From Emiliania huxleyi CCMP1516 (taxonomy: Eukaryota > Haptophyta > Isochrysidales > Noelaerhabdaceae): a stretch of 64,000 bases of DNA. The notes under the pieces are model-generated. The model saw only the letters and a program-made list of their open reading frames with translations, was not told where the DNA came from and did no database searches. The stretch lies in contig NW_005196681.1 in NCBI RefSeq assembly GCF_000372725.1, positions 336,865 to 400,864 on the forward strand, given 5' to 3'. The translations under genes and the position numbers were made by a program. Positions 41,069 through 50,798 of the stretch are shown piece after piece. Numbering within the stretch: position 1 is the first letter of the stretch; each line of letters opens with the position of its first letter.

Positions 41069-42695
41069 TCACGCCTTGTCTGCCGCCAGAATGCCAGACT
41101 CGGTCACCTTCTTCTCGTACGCCTCAAAGTACTCTTGGTCGAGGTGGTGTATCCGGATGTAGCCGTCCTCGCCTCCGGAGGCGTACGAGCGGCCGTGCGG
41201 CGCGAAGGCGAGCGTGTTGACGGGGCCGAAGTGGCCTCCGATGCAGCCGAGCTCCTCCCCGAAGGCGTGGTCGAAGAAGAGCGTCTCGAACTTGCCCTGC
41301 GAGCGAGAGGGCGAGCGAGGGGTTGGCGCGGTCGATGGAGGGGAGGGGGGAGGGGGTGGTGCGCTCGCGGGGCGCCTGCTGCGCGGCGGTCGTCGTGACG
41401 GACATGGCGTCCTGCCCTCCTCCGGCGATGAGGTACGGGCAGTGGGGCAGCGGCGAGATGGCGGCCGAGTTGAGCGGCCGCTCAGAGTTGAAGGCGTAGA
41501 GGAGGCGGAGGGTCTTGGTCTCGAAGAGGCGGACGAACTGCGGCGGCGCGCGGGGTGGGGGTGGGGGGGGGGGGGGGTGTCCGGGGTGTGCGGCTGCCTC
41601 TGGCCGGCGCAGGAGGTGCAGAGGAGCAGCGCCATACTGCTGCTACTGTACTGCGGCTACTCTGCCGCGGCTACTCTGCCGCTGCCGCAGTCGCCTGGTC
41701 GGTGCAGGAGGTGCAGAGGAGCGTCTTGTCGTAGGAGAGCTGGAGGTCGGTGATCTTCTTGGTGTGCACCCCCTCCATGACGTGCTTCTCCTCCCCTGCG
41801 GCCAGAGGCGCGGCGGTCACCGCATGTGGCGCCAGCCTGCCCTCCTCCTCCTCCCCCTGGCCCCCCTGGCCCGGCCTGCACCTGAGTCTGGGTCCCACAT
41901 GCGCAGCGTGGAGTCGTCCGAGACGGAGTAGATCGCCTCGTTGAGAGGGCCCCACAGGGCGCGCCCAATCTTGCCCGTGTGGCCAAGGATCGTGAGCAGC
42001 GGGCAGTCCGGGTGGTTTGCCTAGTCGGGAGGGCGAGAGGGCTCAGCGGCGGCGGGCGCGAGGCCACTCTCGCTCGGCCTCGCACCAGGTTGTTGAGCTC
42101 GAGCTCCCACACGTAGATGGTCGGCACGTTGCCCATGATGTTGTCGAGCACGGTGAGGAACCGCTTGTCCCCCATCGCAAACCCGACGCACCGCACCGGC
42201 GCCGTGTGCTTCCACGTGTGGAGGCACTCGCCGCTCTGCACCTCCCACAGCTTGCAGCAGTTGTCGGCCGAGCCAGAGAGCAGCTTGGTCGAGTCCCAGT
42301 TGACGTCGAGGCACCAGACCGTGCCGCAGTGGCCGTGGTACGTGCCGATCCGCTCGCCTGCTCGCGGCGGCGGCTCGTGAGCCAAAGCGGCGGCGGCGGC
42401 GGCGGCGGCGGGGTGGGCACTCGCCGTTCTCAGAGTACCAGACCGACGGCACGTGGTCCTTTGAGCAGGAGAAGATGAGATCGCCGTCGCGATTGTACCT
42501 GTGCGCAGGCTCGCGGCTCGGCGGCGAGGAGTGGGCGAGGCGAGGCCGGCGGAGAGAGCGCGCACTTGATCATCGTCAGGGCGCGCTCGTGGCCCTTGAT
42601 CATGATGGGCCGGATCTTGCCCTGCGGGGTGAAGCGAGGGCGGAGTCAGCGGGAGGGCGACAGCCGCGCGACGGCGGCCAGGGTCGCCACACCAT
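41069..42695 (-). CDS. EIF3I: Translation initiation factor eIF3 subunit i (WD40 protein)
   Basis: The proposed start is ATG 42695 directly followed by a GT intron (42692-42622), so the first exon encodes only Met; this gives [20 protein letters not shown]. An intron at 42565-42499 leads to [20 protein letters not shown] and YSENGE, and another to [20 protein letters not shown]. The WD repeats follow: [92 protein letters not shown], and the diagnostic end [40 protein letters not shown]. This order and the C-terminal [25 protein letters not shown] segment are specific for eIF3i (TRIP-1). It is a core part of eIF3 on the 40S ribosome. At least six introns; internal boundaries beyond those given are approximate. 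Confidence 0.88.
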
Positions 42696-42770
42696 GGCTG
42701 CCCAGGGCGCGAACAGCGGCGTCGAGGCCAGAGGCGGAGCTTCGTGCGCAAAGTGCAGTTTTTTTTAGCC

Positions 42771-42837
42771 TGTCCGTTGGTGGGGACCCTGTCCTTCTCC
42801 ATCCCTCGTTTGTGTCGGTTTTCTTTCTCTCCTTTTC
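42771..42837 (-). repeat. Dispersed repeat (family with copies near 869, 47240, 59650)
   Basis: On the minus strand it contains CGAGGGATGGAGAAGGACAG followed by GGTCCCCACC, matching the plus-strand copies at 869-920, 47238-47270 and 59650-59700. It lies just upstream of eIF3i. Confidence 0.6.
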
Positions 42838-43282
42838 CCTCACTCGACCCCCGCCTGGAACCCCACGAAGGACGAAAGGATGGGAGCCTCGAAGAGGTCC
42901 TCAGGGGCTCAGGGCTCAGGCGTGGATGCCGTGTGCCTCCTTGCGGCGGCTTCGATCCTTGGCTGCACGCTAGGCTGCACGTGTGGCTGACTGGTGACTC
43001 GCGCCTGCGCCGGGCGCCATGGCCGGGCCTCTGCGCTCCGCTGGTTTGAGGGTCAGAGCAACAGAGGTGAGCAGGGAGCAGGAGGCGACGATGCATGGCG
43101 AGATGGCGACGGCTGTAAGTAGTAAGAGCAAAAACAAAGACGCCCTGACAGAAATACCCGGCTGAGAGCTGGGTCCTCCCCCACAAGCCACATCAGCAAA
43201 AATAATTTTGGATGTGGTGTTGGCCACCAAAATAATTTCACATCTCCCCAGGCTTCCTGTTGGGACGGCGATCGCCCTCCCG

Positions 43283-44056
43283 TCATGCCTGCAGCCGCGT
43301 GCGCGTCCACGTTGCGTCTCCCTCCCGCACGTACAGGAAGCGGTCGTTGATGCAGCCGGGGTGGCCGCCAGAGTAGAACTCGACACAGGCCGGCTCGAGC
43401 ACGTACGCGGAGTAGCTGGAGGGCGGGGAGTTGGAGGCTGAGTCGCCGAGCGCGCCCTTACACCTCGAGGCTGCCGCGTCATAGCGGGCGCGCAACGCGA
43501 CGTGGCCCGCCTCGTCGATGGGCTGCCCTTGCTGCAGCATCGGCAGCCCGAGCCGGAACCCCTTCAGCTGCAGGCGGAAGGAGTCGGCCGTTTCCTCCGC
43601 GCTCCCCTCCCGCATCCGCCCGCGCACTCGCACCTGCCTGTGACCCCAGCGCAGCACCGCCTCGGCGCGCACGTCATCGGCCAGCTGCCTCGCCTTGAGC
43701 GATTCGGCGGAGCTGCCAACCAGCAGACCGCCCGATGCGAGCAGCCGCTGGAGCACGAGCGTGCGGGCCGTGGCTCCCTCGCTCGCCGATGACGTTGCCA
43801 GCACCACGTAGCACGGGCCGCCATCGTCGAGCTCGTCTATCCACGCCCGCAGAAGCACGCACGGCTCAGCTGGCATTTCGGCCTCCGCGAGCGGAGCGTG
43901 GGCGAACCTCGCAGCAGCGCTGGACTGCGACGCGTCGGCCGCTTCCGCCACCTGCCGCCTGCGCCGATGGAGCGCTTCGCAGGCGCAGTAGCCCAGCGCT
44001 GCGGCGATGGCAATGGCGAAGCGGTGGTCCGGGAGGTAAGACGAGGAGATCCTCAT
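43283..44056 (-). CDS. Pyridoxamine 5'-phosphate oxidase-like flavoprotein with N-terminal anchor
   Basis: ATG 44056 starts MRISSSYLPDHRF followed by a hydrophobic segment (AIAIAAALGYCACEAL), a possible membrane anchor or organelle leader. The split-barrel FMN fold follows: CYVVLATSSASEGATARTLV, LQRLLASGGLLVGSSAESLK (the SxK phosphate contact), AEAVLRWGHRQVRVRGRMRE. The C-terminal dimerisation part has the family order ExACVEFYSGGHPGCINDRF, LYVREGDATWTRTRLQA. This is like PNPOx, where W....RL closes the chain and R contacts substrate. The family oxidises pyridoxamine/pyridoxine phosphate to PLP; several changes (for example RLHDR to CINDR) leave the exact activity open. Single exon of 257 residues, starting 190 bp from the divergent TTLL12-like gene. 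Confidence 0.7.
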   Translation of the reverse strand: MRISSSYLPDHRFAIAIAAALGYCACEALHRRRRQVAEAADASQSSAAARFAHAPLAEAEMPAEPCVLLRAWIDELDDGGPCYVVLATSSASEGATARTLVLQRLLASGGLLVGSSAESLKARQLADDVRAEAVLRWGHRQVRVRGRMREGSAEETADSFRLQLKGFRLGLPMLQQGQPIDEAGHVALRARYDAAASRCKGALGDSASNSPPSSYSAYVLEPACVEFYSGGHPGCINDRFLYVREGDATWTRTRLQA

Positions 44057-44245
44057 CGTCGCTATCAGCCCTGGTGTCGACTGGTGTGTCCGCTCGGAGA
44101 AAGAAAAAAAGCACGCGGCGCGGCATAATTTTTTTTTGTTTTTGCGCTGCCCTCCGACACCCGCCCTCGACCCTCGTGCCACCTCGACCTCGTGCCACCT
44201 CTCGACGGCCCGTGGAGGCGCCAACCTGTTCCCTCGCGCCGCTGA

Positions 44246-46660
44246 ATGGCGCGCGAAATCAGCTCACATTTCTCCTCACTCGACGTGGAGCGCCAGTTCC
44301 ACGCGCCCCTCCTTCACCTTGCCAACATGGCCAGCATGGCTCCGCCTTCGGAGGCGGAGCCAGTCGGTCCCGTGCGCGGCACGCCGGACGCGCTATTCGC
44401 GGCGCGTTGTGGCTCGATCGAGGCCTCCGACGTGGCGAGCGAACAAGCGTGGCTCGACCTGATCCCACTTTCGCCCGCAGACGGAGAGTCGGCTCCGTTT
44501 GCGGTCCTGCCGCCCCGCCTCGCGCGCATGCGGCACTCCGCTTCGCCGACGCACCGGGTGGCGGTCGTCCGCGGCGGCGAGGGCAAGCTGATTGCCCTCG
44601 CCTGGCCGGCAATCTCCGGAGCGCGGCATGGTGCGGAAGAGGTGGCGGAGGTGGAGCTGACCCGCAACTACCTCGAGGGCCGATACAAGGAGCTCTCCCC
44701 GTTGCACTGCTCGCTGCTGCTCCTGCCGCTCCTCCCGCACGCCGCGAGGTGGGCCGAGCCGCGCGAGCGGTCGGCGGTGCAGCGCCGGCTCCGCCTGTGG
44801 GCGAGCGAGGAGGGCCAGCGGGTCGACACTGCGCGCAGGAGAGCGGAGGCGGCCTCCGCGGCTGCAGGGCGGCTTCCCTCCTCGGCGAGCGGGAGGCAGG
44901 TCTTCCTCGGCTGGCTCGCTCAGGCGGCCGGGACGACGCCGCCGCCGCCAAAGCCAGCCACCGCGCCCGCCGCACCCGCCGCGCCGTCTGCGCCGTCCGC
45001 GCCTGTCGCGCCTTCCGCGCTCGCGCCCGGCCGGCGGCTGCGCGTGCACACGGACCTGCCCCAGCTGGCCGCCAGCCTGTGCGGGCGTCGCTTCGAGCTC
45101 GTGCCTCGTCCCGGCGACCCAGACGCGGTGCGGCGCGCTCTACGAGTATAGGAGGCCTGCTCAGTGTTGAATCACCCCTTCATAGACGCGGACGTCGTCT
45201 GGTGCGGCGAGCACGTGAGGGACTTCGCTCCGTACGAGGAGGAGGGCGCGCCCTGCGTCAACCAGCTGCCGCAAGAGTCGTGCCTCACCTCGAAGGCTAA
45301 CCCGAACCCGAACCCGAACCCTAACCCTAAGTCGTGCCTCACCTCGAAGGAGCCCCGACGCACCTCCTCGGACCCCCCCCCCCCCCCCCGCCCCAGCCCG
45401 GACACACCCTTCCCCCGGACCCGTCCTCGGCTAACCCCAGCCCTAGCCCTAGCCCTAACCCCAGCCTCAGCCCCAACCCCAACCCCTGGCCGTAGGACCT
45501 GCTGCACGCCCTCCTCGACGCCGGCCCCGCCCCGCCTTCGCCGTGGCTCCCGGAGGCGCACTCGCTGCCGCGGCAGCTGGCCGACCCTCGAGCACCGTCT
45601 CGTCACAGCGTCACCGTGAGCAGGCGTACTCGCTGCCGCAGCAGCTGCCAGAGCTGCTGCAAGACCTGCAAAGGCGCGCCGCCGCCGCCGCTCCTCCGGC
45701 GCGCTACATCCTCAAGCCGTGGTCCTCCTCGCGCTGCCGCGGCCGCCGCCGCCGCCGCGGCAGCCGCAGACGCCCCGACCCATCTCCCCCGAGGCCGCCC
45801 TTTCGTGTCCTCTAGGCCACACCGTCACCGCCGCCCTCGCCACTCTCCTCGGCTGCGCCGCAAACGCGCCGCACGGGCCTCGCCTCGCCTGCCGCTACGT
45901 GGACCGGCCGCTGCTAGTCGGAGGCCGCAAGGCGGTGCTGCGCCTCCACCTCGCCGTCGCCAGCCTCTCGCCGCCCGTCGCCTACGCCTCCGCCTCGGGC
46001 TGGTGCACGATGGCCCGAGCCCTGCAGCCCCGCCCCTGATTTCCAGCCCCGCCCCTGATTTCCAGCCCCGCCCCTGGCCCCAGGTACATGCGCGTCTCGC
46101 GCGCGCCGTTCGCGGGCGCGTCGGACAGCGACGCCGAGGCGCACCTGACGAGGGGGCGGTACGCGGGCGCGGACGAGGCGGTGCTGCCTGCGGCGGAGGC
46201 GGTGCGCCGGCTCGAGGAGGAGCACGCCTCGCTGCCCGGGCGGTGGGGCGAGGTGTGGCGGCGCATCTCAGGGGTGCTCGGTCGGCTGGTTGCGCTGCTG
46301 GCGAGCCGCGCGGCGGAGGGGTCGCGCCTCGCCCGTGGAGGCGGCCGAGCGGCGTACGGCGTCGACCTCCTCCTCGCCGAGGGGCCGGGCTGGAGGGGGG
46401 GGGAGGAGGAGGCGGCGGGGGTGGTGGCCGGCGGCGCCGCGCCCTTGCCGCAGCCGGTGCTGCTCGAGGTGAACTACTCTCCCGACTACGAGCTGATGCT
46501 GGGTCTCGAGCCCGCCTTTCTGAGCGGCATGCTCGAGCGGCTCTTCCTGCTGCCCGCGGGAGGAGGCCAAGGCGGCTGGGAGAGGGTCGAGGTGCCGGGG
46601 GACGGTCACGGCCGGAGCGGGGGCGGGGTCGACCGCACAGGTCGGACAGGGGCGGGATAG
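44246..46660 (+). CDS. TTLL12: TTLL12-like protein (tubulin-tyrosine-ligase-like fold)
   Basis: ATG 44246 opens a long first region (MAREISSHFSSLDVERQFHA, ARNYLEGRYKELSPLHC-like lines) corresponding to the SET-like half of TTLL12. The ligase-like half then follows: VLNHPFIDADVVWCGEHVRD, FAPYEEEGAPCVNQLPQESC, LTSK; DLLHALLDAGPAPPSPWLPE; PPARYILKPWSSSRC; ACRYVDRPLLVGGRKAVLRL; and LEVNYSPDYELMLGLEP near the end, matching the ATP-grasp EVNxSPD. The order and the HPFIDADVxW/NQxPxESCLT segment identify TTLL12. Family members bind histones/tubulin and show little ligase activity. Introns at about 45354-45493 and 46019-46084. Oddities: an in-frame TAG at 45149-45151 just before EACSVLNHPF, and a telomere-like insertion at 45297-45329. 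Confidence 0.75.
45276..45350. repeat. Telomere-like insert flanked by a 21-bp direct duplication
   Basis: The 21-bp segment AGTCGTGCCTCACCTCGAAG plus G occurs at 45276-45296 and again at 45330-45350. Between them are CTAACCCGAACCCGAACCCG followed by AACCCTAACCCTAA, degenerate telomere repeats in the CCCTAA orientation. The insert is in frame and would encode ANPNPNPNPNPK between two copies of SCLTSK of the TTLL12-like protein. Confidence 0.9.
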
Positions 46661-47090
46661 CGGGGCGGGGTCATTTTTTGGCGGGAGCGCGGGGGCTACA
46701 GCGAGGTACTTTTCCCGCCTTCCAGCGCGCAGCGCCGTGGCAGCGGCCCCTGCTCTCGAGGGGCCTGCTGTGGAATGGGACTCACTCATCCTCGTTCTTC
46801 TCCCCGCCCCGCCGCCCCCCGCGCTCGGTGCACGGTGGCCCCCCCCCGTCCAAAGCAAGAGAAAGACCGGGCGCACAGGACCGGCGTGCGACGCCCAACA
46901 CCCAGGAGCGGCGGTCGGCCCCGCGGCCCGCGCCCTGTTGTTGCTGTGCATCATGTCATGGTGTGGAAAGAAACAAATAAAAAGGAGGGAGGGATGGGAG
47001 GAAGCACTTGGAGCACTTGGAGTGCAGTCATCAGCCTCACATCCAGGGCCGCACCCAGCGGGCAGGAAGAAAGAAAGAAAGAAAACAGAC

Positions 47091-47385
47091 AACCCAAGGG
47101 AGGGATGGACGGCACGCCGCCACCACACAGGGATTTTAAGGAGAGGTGTGTGATGCGCTAGCCGTCGCCCACCCTAGGGAGTCTGCCTCTTCCTATCTCT
47201 CTTCGGGCAGGAATAAATAAATAAATAAATAAAACGGGCACGCCAAACGAGGGGTGGGAGAAGGGCAGGAAAAAGAAAGAAAGAAAGAAAACACACAACC
47301 CAAGGGAGGGATGGGAGAACGGCACGCCGCCACCACACAGGGATTTTAAGGAGAGGAGGGTGTGATGCGCTAGCCGTCGCCCAGA
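47091..47385. repeat. About 85-bp direct duplication with TAAA-tailed repeat between
   Basis: The segment CAACCCAAGGGAGGGATGG, then GGCACGCCGCCACCACACAG, GGATTTTAAGGAGAGG and GTGATGCGCTAGCCGTCGCC is present at about 47091-47170 and again at about 47296-47383. Between them lie (AATA)n at about 47211-47232 and a copy of the AAACGAGGGGTGGGAGAAG repeat. Both copies are near the promoter of the antenna gene. Confidence 0.85.
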
Positions 47386-47528
47386 AGGGCAGGATGCGGG
47401 ATCGGGAGAGCTCATCATTCATTTTTTCTGCGTCTCATTTTGCAAGCGAGCTGCAGGCGCGCATCGGCTCCTCGCCGCACTCCCGCTCTCCCCGCTATAC
47501 CCCGACGCCGCTCCGCCCCTCCACAGAC

Positions 47529-48409
47529 ATGCTCTCTCTCACGGTCAACAGCCTCTCCCTCAACGCCGGCCTGCCGGCTGTGCGCGCTGGGCGGTCGCCG
47601 GCGCCGGCGATGGGCGTGAAGTCGCAGGCTCTGCCCTTCATGGATGCGCCTGCTCCCCTCGACGGCAGCATGGCTGGCGACAAGGGGTTCGACCCGCTCA
47701 ACCTCTCCGGCTCCTTCGACATCAAGTGGATGCGTGAGGCCGAGCTGAAGCACGGGCGCGTCTGCATGCTCGCTTGGGTGCGGCTCCGTAGATGGGCGTC
47801 GGGGGAGGGCGGCGGAGAAGGGCGCGGTCGGGCGGCGTCGATGGGGAAGGGCCTCGGGCGGAGGGGGCTTCACGGACAGATCCCCGCGCGCCACCCTCTC
47901 CCCTCCCCCCTCCTAGGTTGGGTACGTCGCTGTCGACAACGGCTTCTACGTCCCCTTTGCGCCGCACGTCTCGTCGCTCGCTGCGCACGACGCGGCCGTC
48001 AAGGCGGGGCCGATGCTCGGCCTGCTCCTCGCCGTCGGCGCCATCGAGGCGCTCGCCGCCCCTCACCGCCGCGGACTGCCGCCTCCACGCCTCGCGCCGC
48101 CCAGCCTGCCCGCCTTGCAGCCTGTGGGGGGCCTTGCAGCCCGGGGCCCTGCATCTGCGAGAGGACGGTCCGCCCTCCCCGGGCGCGCAGGCGATCTCGT
48201 ACAACGCCATCGCCGAGATGATGTCGGGCGAGACGGACCGCCGCCCGGGCGACTTTTACCTCGACCCCTTCAACCTGTGCAGCACGCCCGAGAAGCTCGA
48301 ATCCATGCTCGAGAAGGAGATCTCGCACTGCCGGCTCGCGATGTTTGCATTTTCCGGCGTGGTGACCCAGTCTGCCCTCACGGGCGGCGCGTTCCCGTAC
48401 ACCTCCTAG
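47529..48409 (+). CDS. Fucoxanthin-chlorophyll a/c-type light-harvesting protein
   Basis: ATG 47529 starts a plastid-type leader ([20 protein letters not shown] ending around PAPAMGV). Three exons (47529-47777, 47917-48048, 48191-48409), with introns 47778-47916 (GT-AG) and 48049-48190 (GC-AG), give 199 residues. Helix 1 has [20 protein letters not shown] with the E and H chlorophyll ligands and pairing R. A short middle helix follows ([16 protein letters not shown] then [11 protein letters not shown]). Helix 3 is [20 protein letters not shown], where the usual Asn/His chlorophyll ligand is His. The stroma-side motif [10 protein letters not shown] precedes helix 3. The protein is a thylakoid antenna binding chlorophyll a/c and fucoxanthin. 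It is normal length for the family; the subgroup (Lhcf/Lhcr/Lhcx) is not decided. Confidence 0.93.
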
Positions 48410-48917
48410 GCGCTGGGGAGGACCCTCCCGGCTCCCGCAGCGCTCGAGATTGCGCATCTGTGGCGCGCGCACCGCCCCCTGTCTGGCTCGCGTTGGCGTC
48501 TCTTCGAGTGTGTAGCGTCTAGCAAAAAGCTGTGTTGTTGTTTTGATCTCTAGTAAGGGTACAAGGGGCACTGTGACTCATCTCGGCAGGCCGCGCCGTC
48601 CTCCTCGCACCTCTCTCTTCCGCTCTCTCGGCCGCGGAGCGAGCGAGAGAGTCAAACTGCCCCGCGGCGAGAGCGCGGGCAGCTCGCCGAAAACCGGCAC
48701 GAGAGAGAATCAGGGACGTGAGGGCAGAGGGCAGACCGAATCACGAATCAGGAAACCTATCGACGAGAGGTCGTTATATATCATGTGCGGGATATCACCG
48801 CCGCGCATACCATTATGCCGCACAGCCACTCGGTTACGTCTAACCAACCAATGTACCTTTAAGGTACGATATGTCTCGGTGACCGGGTTGGCTTCGCCGC
48901 GCTGCTCGCGCCCTCTA
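48410..48917. other. Intergenic, no supported gene
   Basis: The 3' ends of the antenna gene and the following minus-strand gene converge here. No conserved motif is visible. Confidence 0.45.
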
Positions 48918-49844
48918 CTACTCGGCCGCCCCCGCTGCCCCCGCTGCCCCCGCGCCCACCCGGATCGCCTCGCGCTCATACTTTGAGCCCCGCACGACGT
49001 CAAAGTTCGCCTGTCTCTCGCGCAGCGCGGGAAGGGCGCCGCGCGGAGTGCCCGAGCAGAGGAGCCCGCCGGCGTCGTCGACGAGCACAAAGCTTGCGAA
49101 GGTGGGCGGGCACCACACGAGCTGCGGCGGTGGATTTGGCGGGATCGGCGGGAGGATGAGTGCGAGGCAGAGATAGGAAAGCGGCGCGGCGCACGCGCCT
49201 TGAAGGCGACGCGGCTGCGGAACTGCACATGCGCCACGTCCCTGGGCGGCTCGCGGTTGCAGCCGTTGGTGCACGTCGACCAGGAGCCTCCGACGCCGAG
49301 CTCAGGCAGCGACGCCCGCTCGATGCCGGGCCCGAGCCGGTTGTTGACGGCGATGCCGGCGACACGGTCTTGCCCGTCGTTCAGGTTGTGCGCCACGTCG
49401 CCGAGCATGCAAGTCGCGTCGCAATGGTTGTAGTCGTTGAAGGCGTGGCCAGTGTAGCCCTGGCCGGGCGGCACGTCTGTGAGGTCGCGCAGCCCAGCGG
49501 CCCACAGAAGCCTGCGGGCGAGGCGCCGAGAACGCTCAGCCAGGCTTCGAGAAGTCGCACCTGCGGCCCACAGGTGCCTCTTGCGTGCGTCCTCCCACTC
49601 CACCGACAGCTCGTCGGCGGTGAGAGATTTGGCGCGCTCCACGCTGGCCCGCATCCTATCCGGTGCACAAGGCGATGTGGATGCCGCAACATAGCACCAA
49701 TGCACGCGCAGCGGGGCGCCTGCCAATGGCCGTGCCCGGATACTCGGGGTCGACCTCGAAGGCTGCTGCGCTCATCTTGGCCACGTTGCGAAGGGCGTTC
49801 GAGGCGAGGAGAAGAGAGCCGACGTTGGCGCACCGCAGCAGCAT
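48918..49844 (-). CDS. Unrecognised multi-exon protein
   Basis: ATG 49844 starts MLLRCANVGSLLLASNALRN and VAKMSAAAFEVDPEYPGTAI. An intron at 49719-49656 (GC-AG, 64 nt) joins it in frame to RMRASVERAKSLTADELSVE, WEDARKRHLW. Further exons give LRDLTDVPPGQGYTGHAFND, YNHCDATCMLGDVAHNLNDG, RASLPELGVGGSWSTCTNGC and finally FASFVLVDDAGGLLCSGTPR ... EREAIRVGAGAAG, ending at 48918. The conserved-looking cysteines (CDATCML, CTNGC) and histidine could be structural or metal-binding. The leader is weakly hydrophobic. A tandem LWAAG sequence sits at the third exon boundary. I do not recognise the family. The start codon lies within 20 bp of the palindromic satellite at 49862-50492. Confidence 0.55.
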
Positions 49845-49861
49845 GCAGCGGAGCTTCAAGG

Positions 49862-50492
49862 AGGGTTCCACTCTGACCTGTTCCGACCCTGATCCGACCC
49901 TGATCCGACCTTATGTGAACACCGACCTGATCCGACCCTGTTAGGTTTGAACAGGGTCGGGAACAGGCAGGGTCGGATCAGGGTCGGAACAGATGAGCTG
50001 CCCCACGTACGGCCCTTTTTCCCGACCTTGTTCCGACTCTGGTCCGACCCTGATCCGACCGTGTTCGGCAGCGTTCGAACACGGTCGGAACAGGGTTGGA
50101 TCAGGGTCGGAACAGATGAGCTGCCCCACGTACGGCCCTTTTTCCCGACCTTGTTCCGACTCTGGTCCGACCCTGATCCGACCGTGTTCGAAGTGAACAC
50201 GGTCGGATCAGGTCGGTGTTCGAGAGAGGTCGGATCAGGGTCGGAACAGGTCAGAGTCATACCCTCTTGGAGCTCGGCCTGTGAACTCCGACTCTGTTCC
50301 GACCGTGTTCCGACCTGATCCGACCGGTCGGAACAGGGGTCAGCGGCGGCGGGAGGGAGGGATTTTCCCGACCTTGTTCCGACTCTGGTCCGACCCTGAT
50401 CCGACCGTGTTCGAAGTGAACACGGTCGGATCAGGTCGGTGTTCGAGAGAGGTCGGATCAGGGTCGGAACAGGTCAGAGTCATACCCTCTTG
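49862..50492. repeat. Palindromic minisatellite of GGTCGGATCAGGGTCGGAAC units
   Basis: The whole stretch is made of CCGACCCTGATCCGACC and its complement, arranged as direct and inverted copies. A unit containing GATGAGCTGCCCCACGTACG and GCCCTTTTTCCCGACCTTGT recurs at about 49990 and 50114. A unit from TTTCCCGACCTTGTTCCGAC to GGTCAGAGTCATACCCTCTT recurs at about 50140-50270 and 50364-50490. Arms such as GACCGTGTTCGAAGTGAACA followed by CGGTC form perfect hairpins. Confidence 0.92.
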
Positions 50493-50699
50493 CTTCAGGG
50501 GACTCAACACGAAGGAAGAGAATTTTCAAAATCGGGGTGTGTTGTCGTGCTAGTGCCTGGTGTCTACTAGCCCCCGAGTAGAGGGGGCGTTCCGCTGCTA
50601 GGGGAAACCCGGAGCGCAGAGCTAACCCTCGGGGACCCGTGTTTACTTTAAGGCCCTTTCCCTGCGAACGCGCACCCCCGGGGCTAGGGCTCTCTTGCC

Positions 50700-50760
50700 C
50701 GCAACCCGACACCGATCATCCGGCCCGCTGGGTGCGCTTCTCAGCTCCTCGGCCCTGGAT
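50700..50760. repeat. Dispersed repeat, copy 2 (partner at 14612-14680)
   Basis: CAACCCGACACCGATCATCC, GGCCCGCTGGGTGCGCTTCT and CCTCGGCCCTGGAT match the 14.6-kb copy. It is directly followed by CTGCACTCCAAGTGCTCCAA, a motif that also recurs in other repeats (near 16485 and, inverted, near 47005). Confidence 0.75.
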
Positions 50761-50798
50761 GTGAGGTTAATAACTGCACTCCAAGTGCTCCAAGAACA

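Noticed and set aside
49856-50553. Short ORFs reading DPDPTLFRPC-like repeats
   Set aside because: Direct translation of the palindromic minisatellite in several frames on both strands; no unique protein.
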